Shown here in pieces: positions 1 through 7,931 of a stretch of 10,427 nucleotides of DNA. How positions within the stretch are numbered: the stretch's first letter is position 1; each line of letters begins with the position of its first letter. Under the pieces are notes generated by a model. That model ran no database searches, was not told the DNA's origin, and worked only from the letters and a program-made list of their open reading frames with translations. The position numbers were made by a program, and so were the translations under genes. Source of the DNA: Pseudomonadota bacterium (GTDB lineage: Bacteria > Pseudomonadota > Gammaproteobacteria > Burkholderiales > Gallionellaceae). The stretch lies in the NCBI GenBank assembly GCA_021822115.1, contig JAJZSA010000074.1, positions 1 to 10,427 on the forward strand, read 5' to 3'.

Positions 1-1582
1 GCTCCTGCGCGGAGACCGGCTCGAAACTCTGGCGCCCGCCCAGCATGCGTTCCAGCGCCTGACTGAGCGAGGCGGCGAAAGCGGCATCGCGCGAGGAGAA
101 CAGGCGCGCGCCATGTCCGGCGTGGCGCAGGCGCAGCGGCGGCAGCTCGCCGCAACCCGGCACCACCATGGCCAGGCCGTCTTCGCCGATGCCGGGCACT
201 TCATCCGCCTCTGCTGAGTGCAGCTCCAGTGGTTCGTAGATGCGCCGCAGCAGCGCTTCCCATCCCGCCTGTTGTGCGGCCGGGACTGGTGCGAAAGCGA
301 CCGCCGAAAGCTCGGGCAGCAGGCTCTCGAAACTCGGCGTGTGCCGCATGACCATGCGTTGCCACAACCATTGCCGCAGCGGGAAATACAGCCAGCCGCC
401 CAGCAGCAGACTGACCCCGAACGAGACGCCCAGCGACAGTCCCGCCACGATCAGCAGCGCGTCGAGCGCGATCACCAGCGTGGCACCTCCCACCCACAGC
501 AATACGCGGTAAGCCCATTCATCGATGTCGAACAGGCGGTAGCGGCGCAGGCCGAGCGCGATGCCGAGGTACATGATGAGGAAGAAGCCGATGGCATAGC
601 CCTGGATCAGCAGCTCGGGCTGGCCGAACAGGCGCGGCATCATGTTCGTGAAGGCGAACAGCGAGCAACCTAGCAGCACCGACAGCACGAACCAGCGCAA
701 GGCCGCGCGTTCCAGCGGTGCATCGGCAGTGCGCCGCCATTGCACGATGCCGCAGACCATCATCAGCAAGATCTGGCTCAGGATGGTGCTCATCACGCCG
801 AGGTCCGGGTTCGGCAGCAGGTGCAACTGGTCGATCAGCCACCACAGCAGATAGAACGCAACCAACCCGAGTTGCCGGGCGGGAGAGAGCAGCAGGCGCG
901 GGTAGCTGAGGAACAGCATGACCAGTGTCGCGCCGAACAGGATGCCGGCCAGCGCATTGCCGGTATCCAGCAGTTCCAGCCGCCACGCATCCAGCGCCAG
1001 CGCCCGTTCGCTGAGCAAGGCCGAGGTGATGCAGCCCGCGAACAACGTCAGGCCGGTGAGCGCGAAGATGCGCGTTGCCCGTTCTTGCGAGCGCAGCAGG
1101 AACACCCAGCAGGCGATGAGCAGGCACAGGCTGGCGACGGCCAGTGTGAACCAGAACATCGACGACAGGCTGGACAGCATGCGCGCCTGCGGCGTGATGG
1201 CGGTGGTTTGCGCTTGCCCGTCCGCTGCGCGCCAGGTCAGGTGCACCGTGCCCGACTCCTGGATCGCGTGTAACGTGTCCTGCCGGGCGAAGAACTCTTC
1301 CTTGTGCGCATAACTGGGGAAGGTGTCGGTGTTGTCGAGCAGGTCTGAAGCATGCAGGTCGAATACGGTGCCATCCGCACCCGTGAGGCGCAGCACCTCC
1401 GCCCCTTGCGGGATGCGTCCCTGCGTGTCGCTGGCGAGCAGCACCTTGCCGTCCACGGCGACCAGCCGCAGCGCCAGCCAGGATTGCTGCATGGCGGACC
1501 ATGCCGCAGCGGCACATAGCCCAAGGGTGGCGAACCAGAGCAGGAGCAGCAGGAAGGTGGGACGTCTATAGCGCGGGTTCAT
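1..1582 (-). CDS. ComP-like multi-TM sensor histidine kinase, C-terminal part cut off by window edge
   Basis: The frame read from ATG at 1582 stays open for 527 codons to the window edge, so the 3' end lies outside. Residues 9-28 form a signal anchor. Residues about 30-135 are a soluble, presumably periplasmic stretch whose start (LVAVDGKVL) looks PDZ-like. About eight hydrophobic helices follow between 139 and 401. The motif RRYRLFDIDEWAYRVLLW (346-363) matches the YRLFDID-x-x-INR hallmark of ComP/LiaS-like NarL-type sensor kinases. Residues 410-527 resemble the GAF-like linker before the phospho-acceptor helix. The catalytic His and ATPase domain would be just past the edge, so kinase identity is inferred from the N-terminal half. 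The start overlaps the end of the upstream kinase by 17 nt, and an AAGGGA at 1594-1599 could serve as its ribosome site, which implies translational coupling. Overlapping frames in this stretch are shadows. Confidence 0.8.
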   Translation of the reverse strand, partial: MNPRYRRPTFLLLLLWFATLGLCAAAAWSAMQQSWLALRLVAVDGKVLLASDTQGRIPQGAEVLRLTGADGTVFDLHASDLLDNTDTFPSYAHKEEFFARQDTLHAIQESGTVHLTWRAADGQAQTTAITPQARMLSSLSSMFWFTLAVASLCLLIACWVFLLRSQERATRIFALTGLTLFAGCITSALLSERALALDAWRLELLDTGNALAGILFGATLVMLFLSYPRLLLSPARQLGLVAFYLLWWLIDQLHLLPNPDLGVMSTILSQILLMMVCGIVQWRRTADAPLERAALRWFVLSVLLGCSLFAFTNMMPRLFGQPELLIQGYAIGFFLIMYLGIALGLRRYRLFDIDEWAYRVLLWVGGATLVIALDALLIVAGLSLGVSFGVSLLLGGWLYFPLRQWLWQRMVMRHTPSFESLLPELSAVAFAPVPAAQQAGWEALLRRIYEPLELHSAEADEVPGIGEDGLAMVVPGCGELPPLRLRHAGHGARLFSSRDAAFAASLSQALERMLGGRQSFEPVSAQE

Positions 1583-3437
1583 GCCGGGCGACTTCCCTTG
1601 TGAGGTGATCCAGCGGTACGCGCAGTGCGACCCGACAGCCACGCTCCAGCCTGTGCCAGGTGATCTCCGCCCCGAGCGCGGCCGCGCGCGCCTGCATGCT
1701 GCTCATGCCGCGATGCGGCTCTGTCTGGGGCGGCAGGCCGGTGCCGTCGTCCTCGACGCTGAACGAGAAATGGCGGCCGTCGAGTTGCATGTCGATGCGG
1801 ATGCAGTTGGCCTGGGCATGACGCAGTACGTTGGTCACTGCTTCGCGCAGGATGCGCGTCAGATGAAGCACGGCCTCCGGGCTGACATCGCGTCCAGCCT
1901 CACGGTCGGGGAAGTGCCATTCCAGCTGCAGGCCGGCGGCACGCACCCTTTGTTCGGTCTCCATGCGCCAGTCGGCGAGCAGGTCGGCGAGCGGTGTCGC
2001 GGCATGCATGTCGCGCGACACCACGTCGCGCAAGTCTTGCAGCGCGGAACGGGCGAGGTCGGCCTCCTTGCCGAGGTTCGCCCGTTCGGCGGAGATCGCC
2101 AGCCCCAGCAGTTTGGCGCCCATGTCGTCGTGCAGGTCGCGGTAGATGCGGTTGCGCTCTTCCAGCATGGCGCGTTGTCTCTCGATGCTTTGCGCGGTGG
2201 CGAATTGCGCTTCCAGCTCGGCCTGTTTGGCGCGTACACGGTGTTCGAGGTCCGCATTCAGGCGCTCGAACTGGTTGAGCGCCAGCACGAAGCGCCGGGT
2301 CATGATGCCGCCCACCACCAGGAAGAACAGCGGGCCGCCGAAGTGCAGCCAGTGGCTGTCGCCGTTGCGCAGGATGGCGGCCTGCTGCATCAGGTCATGC
2401 GCGGCGAGCACGATATTGGTGGCCAGCGCCCCGGTCAGCAGCCAGGTGTCGAAATGCGGTTTGCGGAACGTGGCATGCAGCAGGTAGCCGATCACCGCCA
2501 GGCTGCATACCAGCGTCATGAAGTGCCAGAGCAGCGAGATGGGGGTCACCCACGCATCCGGCAGTAACAGCATGCTGAGCGGCGAGCCGATCATCAGCAG
2601 CCACAGCATCCTTTCGAGCAGCCGGTGGTGCAGGCCGAGGAAGCGCAGCAGCGAGAGCATCAGCAAGGCGATAAACACCTGGAAGCTGGACTGTATCAGG
2701 CGTTCCCACAGCGCGGCGGGGACGGGGATGGTCTGCAGGAACTGGTTGCTGGCATTGAACGCCCAGACCAGCGCCGACAGGCCGAACAGGCCGTACATCG
2801 TGTCCTGTCGCCGCTGCCACCAGAGCAGCAGCATGAACACGCCCATCGCGGCGATGATCAGCGTGGCGGTCTGGTTGAGCGTGATGCGCAGGAAGAATTT
2901 CTCCTCGTAGGCCGGGCGCAGCGCATCCTCCGGTCCGACCTGCACGGTGGACAGGCTGCCTAGGGAATAGACCGGCGAGTTGATGCGCAACAGCAGCGTG
3001 TTCTCTCCGGGATGCAACAGGCTGGGCGGGGCGAGGAACAGCAGCGGCCGGTTCCAGTTGCGTGCCACCGGCTCCTCGAAACGGCCGCCGTCACCGAGGA
3101 ACGTCCCGTTGAGATAGACCGCCGCGTTCATGCACAGGCGCGGCAGGAGCACCGCGAACTCTTCCTGCGGCGCCTCATCCAGCCGGAAGTGCAGGCGATA
3201 CCAGATATCGCCGCCGTAACCGGGGTGGGTCTCGCTCCACAGGTCGGGCAGGCGTACCGGCGTCCAGACCGCATTTGCCGGAAGCATGGCGCCGTCCGCT
3301 CGGGCATATTCAGCCTCGGTGAGTTCGAGCACCGTGCCAGCCTGGGCGGGCAGGCACAGGCTCAGGCTGGCAAACAAAAGCCCACTGAGACAGCGGGCGA
3401 GCGAGCGAAGCGCGCGGGAAACGATGGCAGGCCTCAT
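1566..3437 (-). CDS. 7TMR-DISM-type membrane sensor histidine kinase (NarL/DesK class)
   Basis: This is a 623-residue sensor kinase. A signal peptide (1-33, cleavage after LPAQA) precedes a beta-rich periplasmic domain (about 35-175) with the jelly-roll-like pattern of 7TMR-DISM extracellular domains (IWYRLHF at 78-84, VYLNGTFLGDGG at 107-118). Seven hydrophobic helices lie at about 188-382, then a coiled coil (about 385-430). The HisKA_3 motif RNRIYRDLHDDMGAKL gives phospho-acceptor His436. The ATPase domain shows the N box REAVTNVLRHA (Asn536), G1 VEDDGTGL (561-568) and G2 near HRGMSS (576-581), so it appears catalytically complete. Such kinases autophosphorylate and pass phosphate to LuxR/NarL-type regulators. 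No regulator is in this window, but one may lie beyond position 1. The ligand is unknown. ATG 3437 is chosen because it yields the signal peptide; no clear Shine-Dalgarno is seen. Confidence 0.93.
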   Translation of the reverse strand: MRPAIVSRALRSLARCLSGLLFASLSLCLPAQAGTVLELTEAEYARADGAMLPANAVWTPVRLPDLWSETHPGYGGDIWYRLHFRLDEAPQEEFAVLLPRLCMNAAVYLNGTFLGDGGRFEEPVARNWNRPLLFLAPPSLLHPGENTLLLRINSPVYSLGSLSTVQVGPEDALRPAYEEKFFLRITLNQTATLIIAAMGVFMLLLWWQRRQDTMYGLFGLSALVWAFNASNQFLQTIPVPAALWERLIQSSFQVFIALLMLSLLRFLGLHHRLLERMLWLLMIGSPLSMLLLPDAWVTPISLLWHFMTLVCSLAVIGYLLHATFRKPHFDTWLLTGALATNIVLAAHDLMQQAAILRNGDSHWLHFGGPLFFLVVGGIMTRRFVLALNQFERLNADLEHRVRAKQAELEAQFATAQSIERQRAMLEERNRIYRDLHDDMGAKLLGLAISAERANLGKEADLARSALQDLRDVVSRDMHAATPLADLLADWRMETEQRVRAAGLQLEWHFPDREAGRDVSPEAVLHLTRILREAVTNVLRHAQANCIRIDMQLDGRHFSFSVEDDGTGLPPQTEPHRGMSSMQARAAALGAEITWHRLERGCRVALRVPLDHLTREVARHEPAL

Positions 3438-3457
3438 CAGGCGAACGGATTGGCGAC

Positions 3458-3486
3458 AGGATAGCGGATGGCCGCAGGGGCACCAA
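3458..3486 (-). promoter_or_regulatory. Sigma70-like promoter of the sensor-kinase operon
   Basis: On the minus strand TTGGTG (3486-3481) and TATCCT (3463-3458) are separated by exactly 17 nt. The -10 ends 20 nt before the kinase ATG at 3437. TTGGTG keeps the TTG core of the -35 consensus and TATCCT matches four of six bases of TATAAT. The site lies in the 119-bp divergent gap, as expected for the operon promoter. It is predicted from sequence only. Confidence 0.5.
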
Positions 3487-3493
3487 CCCCCTG
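3475..3493. promoter_or_regulatory. Perfect palindrome around the kinase-operon -35 box, candidate operator
   Basis: CAGGGG (3475-3480) and CCCCTG (3488-3493) are perfect reverse complements separated by 7 nt. The -35 hexamer of the minus-strand promoter (3481-3486) falls within that 7-nt spacer. A dimeric regulator bound here would block or remodel RNA polymerase contact. The function is inferred; the palindrome is directly visible. It could equally be chance in a GC-rich spacer. Confidence 0.4.
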
Positions 3494-3522
3494 AACCCGG
3501 GGAAGGAGGGCGTCCGGGATGC

Positions 3523-3549
3523 TAGAATGCGCGCCTTGTTTTTTTAAGG
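3523..3549 (+). promoter_or_regulatory. ybiT promoter -10 box and short U-rich leader with SD hairpin
   Basis: TAGAAT (3523-3528) is a five-of-six match to the -10 consensus inside GCTAGAATGCGCGCC. No convincing -35 is seen. Transcription would start near 3535, leaving a leader of about 22 nt. That leader holds seven T (3539-3545) and the Shine-Dalgarno AAGG (3546-3549), 7 nt before the ATG. GCCTT (3533-3537) can pair with AAGGC (3546-3550) across an 8-nt loop, which would cover the ribosome site. Confidence 0.5.
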
Positions 3550-3556
3550 CCACACC

Positions 3557-5158
3557 ATGCTTTCCACCGCAAACATCACCATGCAGTTCGGCGCCAAGCC
3601 GTTGTTCGAGAACGTCTCCGTCAAGTTCGGCGAGGGCAACCGCTACGGCCTCATCGGCGCCAACGGCTGCGGTAAATCCACTTTCATGAAGATCCTGGGC
3701 GGTGATCTGGCGCAGACCTCGGGCGAGGTCATGCTGGATCGCGGCGAGCGTCTCGGCAAGCTGCGCCAGGACCAGTTCGCCTACGAGGATGTGCGCGTGC
3801 TGGACGTGGTGATGATGGGGCATGCCGAGATGTGGGCGGCGATGTCCGAGCGCGATGCGATCTACGCCAACCCCGATGCGTCGGAAGAGGACTACATGCG
3901 CGCCGCCGACCTGGAGGCCACCTTCGCCGAGTTCGACGGTTACACCGCCGAGGCGCGTGCCGGTGAGTTGCTGCACGGGGTGGGCATCGCCATCGACCTG
4001 CACAACGGCCCGATGAGCGCGGTGGCCCCCGGCTTCAAGGTGCGCGTGTTGCTGGCGCAGGCGCTGTTCTCCAATCCGGACATCCTGCTGCTGGACGAAC
4101 CGACCAACAACCTGGACATCAACACCATCCGCTGGCTGGAGCATGTGCTGAACGAGCGCAACTCCACCATGGTCATCATCTCGCACGACCGCCACTTCCT
4201 GAACAGCGTGTGCACCCACATGGCCGACCTGGACTACGGCAAGATCACCATCTATCCGGGCAACTACGACGACTACATGCTGGCCTCCACCCAGGCGCGC
4301 GAACGCCAGGCGGCGGACAACGCCAAGGCCAAGGAGAAGATCGCCGAATTGCGCGCTTTCGTGGCGCGCTTCTCGGCCAACGCTTCCAAGGCCCGTCAGG
4401 CCACCTCGCGTGCGCGCCAGATCGACAAGATCAAGATCGAGGAATTCAAGCCGTCCAGCCGCCAGTACCCGTTCATCCGCTATGAGTTCGACGACCGCGA
4501 AAAACTGCACCGCACCGCCGTCGAAGTGCAGAAGATGGCCAAGGGTTTCGACCGCATGCTGTTCTCCAACGTCAACTTCCGCATCGAGGCGGGCGAGAAG
4601 GTGGCCATCATCGGCCCCAACGGCATCGGTAAATCCACGCTGCTGCGCATCCTCGCCGGCGACCTGGAGCCGGATACCGGCACCGTGAAATGGGCGGAGA
4701 AGGCCAATGTCGGCTACTACGCGCAGGACCACGAATACGAATTCGCCAACAACAAGACGCTCACCGACTGGATGACCGACTGGCGCGGCGAGAACGACGA
4801 CGACCAGGTGGTGCGCGGCACGCTGGGCCGTCTGCTGTTCGGCGGCGACGAAGTGAAGAAGCACGTCAAGGTGCTGTCCGGCGGCGAGAAAGGCCGCATG
4901 CTGTTCGGCAAGCTGATGCTGCAACGCCCCAACGTGCTGCTGATGGACGAGCCGACCAACCACATGGACATGGAATCCATCGAGGCGCTCAACACCGCGC
5001 TGCTGGAGTTCAAGGGCACGCTGGTGTTCGTCAGCCATGACCGCGAGTTCGTCAGCTCCCTCGCTACCCGCATCATCGAGATCTCCGAGCGTGGCGTGAC
5101 CGATTACCACGGCACCTACGAAGAATACCTGCACTCGCAGGGTGTGGACGAGAACTGA
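3557..5158 (+). CDS. ybiT: ABC-F family ATPase YbiT (ribosome-associated)
   Basis: This is a 533-residue soluble protein with two ABC ATPase domains and no membrane helices. It resembles E. coli YbiT (about 530 residues) along its whole length as I recall that sequence. Domain 1 has Walker A GANGCGKS (34-41), Walker B ILLLDE (176-181) and switch His210. Its signature position reads VAPGFK (156-161) instead of LSGGE. The charged interdomain linker typical of ABC-F proteins spans about 240-310. Domain 2 has Walker A GPNGIGKS (353-360), canonical LSGGEKG (440-446), Walker B LLMDE (461-465) and His494. ABC-F proteins bind the ribosomal E site and act on stalled or nascent-chain-bearing ribosomes rather than transport. 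Both catalytic glutamates (181, 465) are present. The ATG at 3557 follows AAGG by 7 nt. murI follows after 12 nt, so cotranscription is likely. Confidence 0.96.
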   Translation: MLSTANITMQFGAKPLFENVSVKFGEGNRYGLIGANGCGKSTFMKILGGDLAQTSGEVMLDRGERLGKLRQDQFAYEDVRVLDVVMMGHAEMWAAMSERDAIYANPDASEEDYMRAADLEATFAEFDGYTAEARAGELLHGVGIAIDLHNGPMSAVAPGFKVRVLLAQALFSNPDILLLDEPTNNLDINTIRWLEHVLNERNSTMVIISHDRHFLNSVCTHMADLDYGKITIYPGNYDDYMLASTQARERQAADNAKAKEKIAELRAFVARFSANASKARQATSRARQIDKIKIEEFKPSSRQYPFIRYEFDDREKLHRTAVEVQKMAKGFDRMLFSNVNFRIEAGEKVAIIGPNGIGKSTLLRILAGDLEPDTGTVKWAEKANVGYYAQDHEYEFANNKTLTDWMTDWRGENDDDQVVRGTLGRLLFGGDEVKKHVKVLSGGEKGRMLFGKLMLQRPNVLLMDEPTNHMDMESIEALNTALLEFKGTLVFVSHDREFVSSLATRIIEISERGVTDYHGTYEEYLHSQGVDEN

Positions 5159-5170
5159 CGCGAGCCAACC

Positions 5171-5980
5171 ATGCCGCAGGGCGTTCGCACCATCGGCGTA
5201 TTCGATTCCGGCGTGGGTGGCCTCTCGGTGCTGCACCACATCCGCGCCACCCTGCCCGATGCACACTTGATCTACGTGGCCGATTCCGGCCACGTGCCCT
5301 ACGGCGACAAATCCCCGGCCTACATCGAAGCCCGTTCGCAGGCGCTGACGCGCTTCCTGCTGCAACAGGGCGCACAGGCCATCGTCATCGCCTGTAACAC
5401 TGCCACCGCCGCCGCCGCCGGTCCCTTGCGCGACACGCATCCGGGGCTGCCCATCGTGGCCATGGAGCCGGCGGTGAAACCGGCAGCGGCGGCCACGCGC
5501 AGCGGCGTGGTCGGGGTGCTGGCCACCGTGGGTACTCTGGAGAGCGCCCGCTTCGCCGCCCTGCTGGAGAAATATGCCGGCAACGTGAAGTTCGTCGCCC
5601 AGGGTTGCCCCGGCCTGGTGGAAGTGGTCGAGCGCGGCGATCTGCGCAGTATCGAAGCGCGTCGCCTGATCGAACGCTATACCGAGCCGCTGCTGCAACA
5701 GGGCGCGGATACGCTGGTGCTCGGCTGTACCCACTACCCTTTCCTGGCGCCGCTGATCCGCGAGGTGGTGGGCGAGGATATCGTGCTGATCGATACCGGC
5801 GCTGCCGTGGCACGTGAGCTGAAGCGGCGCATCGACAGCGAACTGCCGGCTGCGGCTGGCGCCGGCGTTCCTGCCGAGTCCTTCCATAGCAGCGGCGAGA
5901 CCGAGCGCGCCACGCGCATCATGTCGCTGCTATGGGGCAAGACAGTGGCCGTGCAGCCTTTACCTCCCGAGTATCGCTGA
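5171..5980 (+). CDS. murI: Glutamate racemase
   Basis: This cytoplasmic cofactor-independent racemase interconverts L- and D-glutamate and supplies D-glutamate for the peptidoglycan stem peptide. Its 269 residues are the normal family length. Visible family motifs are FDSGVGGLSV (11-20), ADSGHVPYG (37-45), ACNTA with catalytic Cys75 (74-78), and GCTHYPFL with the second catalytic Cys186 (185-192). Asp12 and Ser13 in the first motif are the usual substrate-pocket residues. The ATG at 5171 places the FDSG strand at the expected distance from the N terminus, and no strong Shine-Dalgarno is seen. It starts 12 nt after the ybiT stop, which suggests one transcript and coupling. No promoter-like box lies in that short gap. 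No truncation or odd residue is evident. Confidence 0.97.
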   Translation: MPQGVRTIGVFDSGVGGLSVLHHIRATLPDAHLIYVADSGHVPYGDKSPAYIEARSQALTRFLLQQGAQAIVIACNTATAAAAGPLRDTHPGLPIVAMEPAVKPAAAATRSGVVGVLATVGTLESARFAALLEKYAGNVKFVAQGCPGLVEVVERGDLRSIEARRLIERYTEPLLQQGADTLVLGCTHYPFLAPLIREVVGEDIVLIDTGAAVARELKRRIDSELPAAAGAGVPAESFHSSGETERATRIMSLLWGKTVAVQPLPPEYR

Positions 5981-6004
5981 CGCGCGCTTTGGCGGCGGCC
6001 GGCG

Positions 6005-6028
6005 TACAATCCTGCGCACATTCGAGGA
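6005..6028 (+). promoter_or_regulatory. -10 box and ribosome site of the diguanylate cyclase gene
   Basis: TACAAT (6005-6010) matches five of six -10 bases and is followed by a GC-rich segment (CCTGCGC). No clear -35 is seen. GAGGA (6024-6028) lies 7 nt before the ATG at 6036 and is the best Shine-Dalgarno in the window. The 55-nt gap after murI therefore has its own start signals, although read-through from murI is possible. Confidence 0.45.
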
Positions 6029-6035
6029 TACCGCC

Positions 6036-7931
6036 ATGACCCAAGCGAGATCGAGATTGCACATTCCTGCCGCACGCTGGTGGCTGCTGGGGTCGTTCCT
6101 GCTGTTGCTGGCCGGCTTCGCCGGAGTGAACCTCTATCGGGAACATGCGAATCTGGAACGGCGCGAGCAGGAGCGCCTGTTGACGCAGGCGCGGGTCATC
6201 GCCGAGAACATGGAAAACCGCCTGACCACCGCCAACCTGGCGCTGGAAGGATTGCGCGACGAGTTCGCGCGCAACCAGCGCTATGCGGTGACGCCCGAGT
6301 TGCGCACCCATTTCGAGATGCTGGCACGCCTGATGCCGGGCATCCGCACCCTCAATATCATCGATGCCCAAGGCCGCCTGGTCGCCTCCAACCGCGCCGA
6401 TCTGATCGGTGCCGATCTGCGCTATCGCGACTACTTTAAACTGGTGCAGGCGCACCCCGAGCCAGCCACCCTGTATGTCTCGCCGCCGTTCCAGACCATC
6501 CTCGGTGTCTATGCCATCAATGTCACGCGCGCGATCGTTGGTCCGCGAGGCGAGTTCCGCGGTATCGTCACGGCCACCCTCGATCCCGACTACTTCCGCA
6601 GTCTGATGGATTCGGTGCTGTATGCACCGGACATGTGGGATGCCATCGCCCATGGCAGCGGGGTGCTGTTCCTGATGTGGCCACAACGCGAAGCGGTACA
6701 GGGCGCCAACATCACGCAACCGGATTCATTCTTCAGCCGTCATCGCAACAGCGGCAAGCAGGCCAGCGTGATGAGCGGCCTGGCGCATGCCACGGGCCAG
6801 ACGCGCCTGATCGCGGTGCGTACCGTGGCGCCACCGACACTGCATATGGATATCCCCTTGCTGGTGGGTGTCAGTCGCGACCTCGATGTGCTCTACCAGC
6901 CCTGGCGCCAGAACGTGTTCATCCAGGCGTTGTTGCTGGTGGCGGTGGCGACGGTTTCCCTCCTGGGCATGTATGCCTACCAGCGTCGCCAGCATCGTCT
7001 GGAACGACAGGCCGCACAGGCGCGTGAGCAGGCGGAACGCTTCAGCTTCGCGCTCGACCGCATCCCCACCTACATCTACATGAAGGACCGCCAGCGGCAA
7101 TATGTGTATGCCAACAAGCCGACGCTGGAGCTGTTCGGTTGCAGCGCTGCAGAATTGGCCGGCAGCTCCGACACGCGTTTCTTTCCGCCGGAAGCCGTGG
7201 CGCGTCTGCAGGCCATCGATACGCGCGTACTGGAACATGGCGAAGACACCGCCGAAGAAGTGGTGGTGGACATAGCGGACGGTCAGCGGCGGGTGTACTG
7301 GGAGATCAAGACGCCGATCTACGAGGACGGCGATCATTCCCGCATCTGGGGACTGTGCGGCATCTCCACCGACATCACCGAACGCAAGGCGATGGAAGAA
7401 CGCTTCGAACGACAGGCCCATCTGGATTACCTGACCGGCCTGAACAACCGCCGCCACTTCATGGAGCTGGGCGAGATCGAACTGGCGCGTGCGCAGCGCC
7501 ATGGCCATCAGCTCTCGGTGTTCATGCTCGATATCGACCACTTCAAGCAGTTCAACGACACCTACGGCCACAAGGCCGGCGACACGGTGTTGCAGAAGCT
7601 GGCGGCCATCATGCGCGACACCTTGCGTTCCGTAGATATCCTCGGCCGTGTCGGCGGCGAAGAGTTCGCCGTGCTGTTGCCGGAGACCGACCTGGACGAA
7701 GCGCAGGAAGTCGCCGAGCGTCTGCGTCTCGCGGTCGAACAGGCGACCGTGGTGTTCGAAACCGGTCTGCCGCAGCGCTTAACGATATCGATCGGCGTCA
7801 CCACCCAACGCGTACAGCAGACCAACCTTGACATCCTGCTCAACGCGGCGGATCGCGCGCTGTATCAGGCCAAAGCCGGCGGACGCAACCGGGTGGTCAC
7901 CGGCGGACAGGTGGGTGATGGCGAGCGTTGA
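6036..7931 (+). CDS. Membrane diguanylate cyclase: dCACHE-PAS-GGDEF
   Basis: This 631-residue protein is predicted to make cyclic di-GMP from two GTP at the inner membrane. Membrane helix 1 is at 14-33. A periplasmic double-CACHE-like sensor (about 34-290) follows, with the typical YRDYFKLVQ (130-138) and SPPFQTILGVYAINVTRAI (149-167) segments. Helix 2 is at about 294-312. A short coiled linker leads to a PAS domain (about 332-446, ending in GISTDITERK) and then the GGDEF domain (about 460-625). Metal-binding Asp499 lies in FMLDIDHFK, the active loop is GGEEF (540-544), and the inhibitory I-site RSVD (531-534) has the correct five-residue spacing. It therefore looks active and feedback-inhibited. 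The CACHE ligand is unknown. No EAL or HD-GYP partner lies in the window. The 3' end overlaps the next small gene by 14 nt. Confidence 0.95.
   Translation: MTQARSRLHIPAARWWLLGSFLLLLAGFAGVNLYREHANLERREQERLLTQARVIAENMENRLTTANLALEGLRDEFARNQRYAVTPELRTHFEMLARLMPGIRTLNIIDAQGRLVASNRADLIGADLRYRDYFKLVQAHPEPATLYVSPPFQTILGVYAINVTRAIVGPRGEFRGIVTATLDPDYFRSLMDSVLYAPDMWDAIAHGSGVLFLMWPQREAVQGANITQPDSFFSRHRNSGKQASVMSGLAHATGQTRLIAVRTVAPPTLHMDIPLLVGVSRDLDVLYQPWRQNVFIQALLLVAVATVSLLGMYAYQRRQHRLERQAAQAREQAERFSFALDRIPTYIYMKDRQRQYVYANKPTLELFGCSAAELAGSSDTRFFPPEAVARLQAIDTRVLEHGEDTAEEVVVDIADGQRRVYWEIKTPIYEDGDHSRIWGLCGISTDITERKAMEERFERQAHLDYLTGLNNRRHFMELGEIELARAQRHGHQLSVFMLDIDHFKQFNDTYGHKAGDTVLQKLAAIMRDTLRSVDILGRVGGEEFAVLLPETDLDEAQEVAERLRLAVEQATVVFETGLPQRLTISIGVTTQRVQQTNLDILLNAADRALYQAKAGGRNRVVTGGQVGDGER

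Noticed and set aside
519..1517. 332-codon minus-strand frame inside the left kinase
   Set aside because: It is Arg/His/Ala-rich and without motif. The frame from 1582 over the same bases gives regular membrane helices and YRLFDID, and stays open to the edge.
1581..2567. 328-codon plus-strand frame antisense to the sensor kinase
   Set aside because: It is opposite the HisKA_3/HATPase coding region, Gln/His/Ala-rich and has no recognisable motif.
3437..5887. 816-codon open frame on the minus strand across ybiT and murI
   Set aside because: It is fully antisense to two unmistakable genes. Its product is a low-complexity His/Val/Gly/Gln/Ala mix with no domain, the usual result of reading GC-rich third positions backwards.
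5919..7571. Two long minus-strand frames (5919-6719 and 6726-7571) opposite the diguanylate cyclase
   Set aside because: Both are antisense to clear CACHE, PAS and GGDEF coding sequence and show only His/Gln/Val-rich shadow composition.
7828..7917. Upstream extension of the four-cysteine protein
   Set aside because: It would lie within the conserved end of the GGDEF domain in another frame and adds no plausible sequence; ATG 7918 gives a compact protein.
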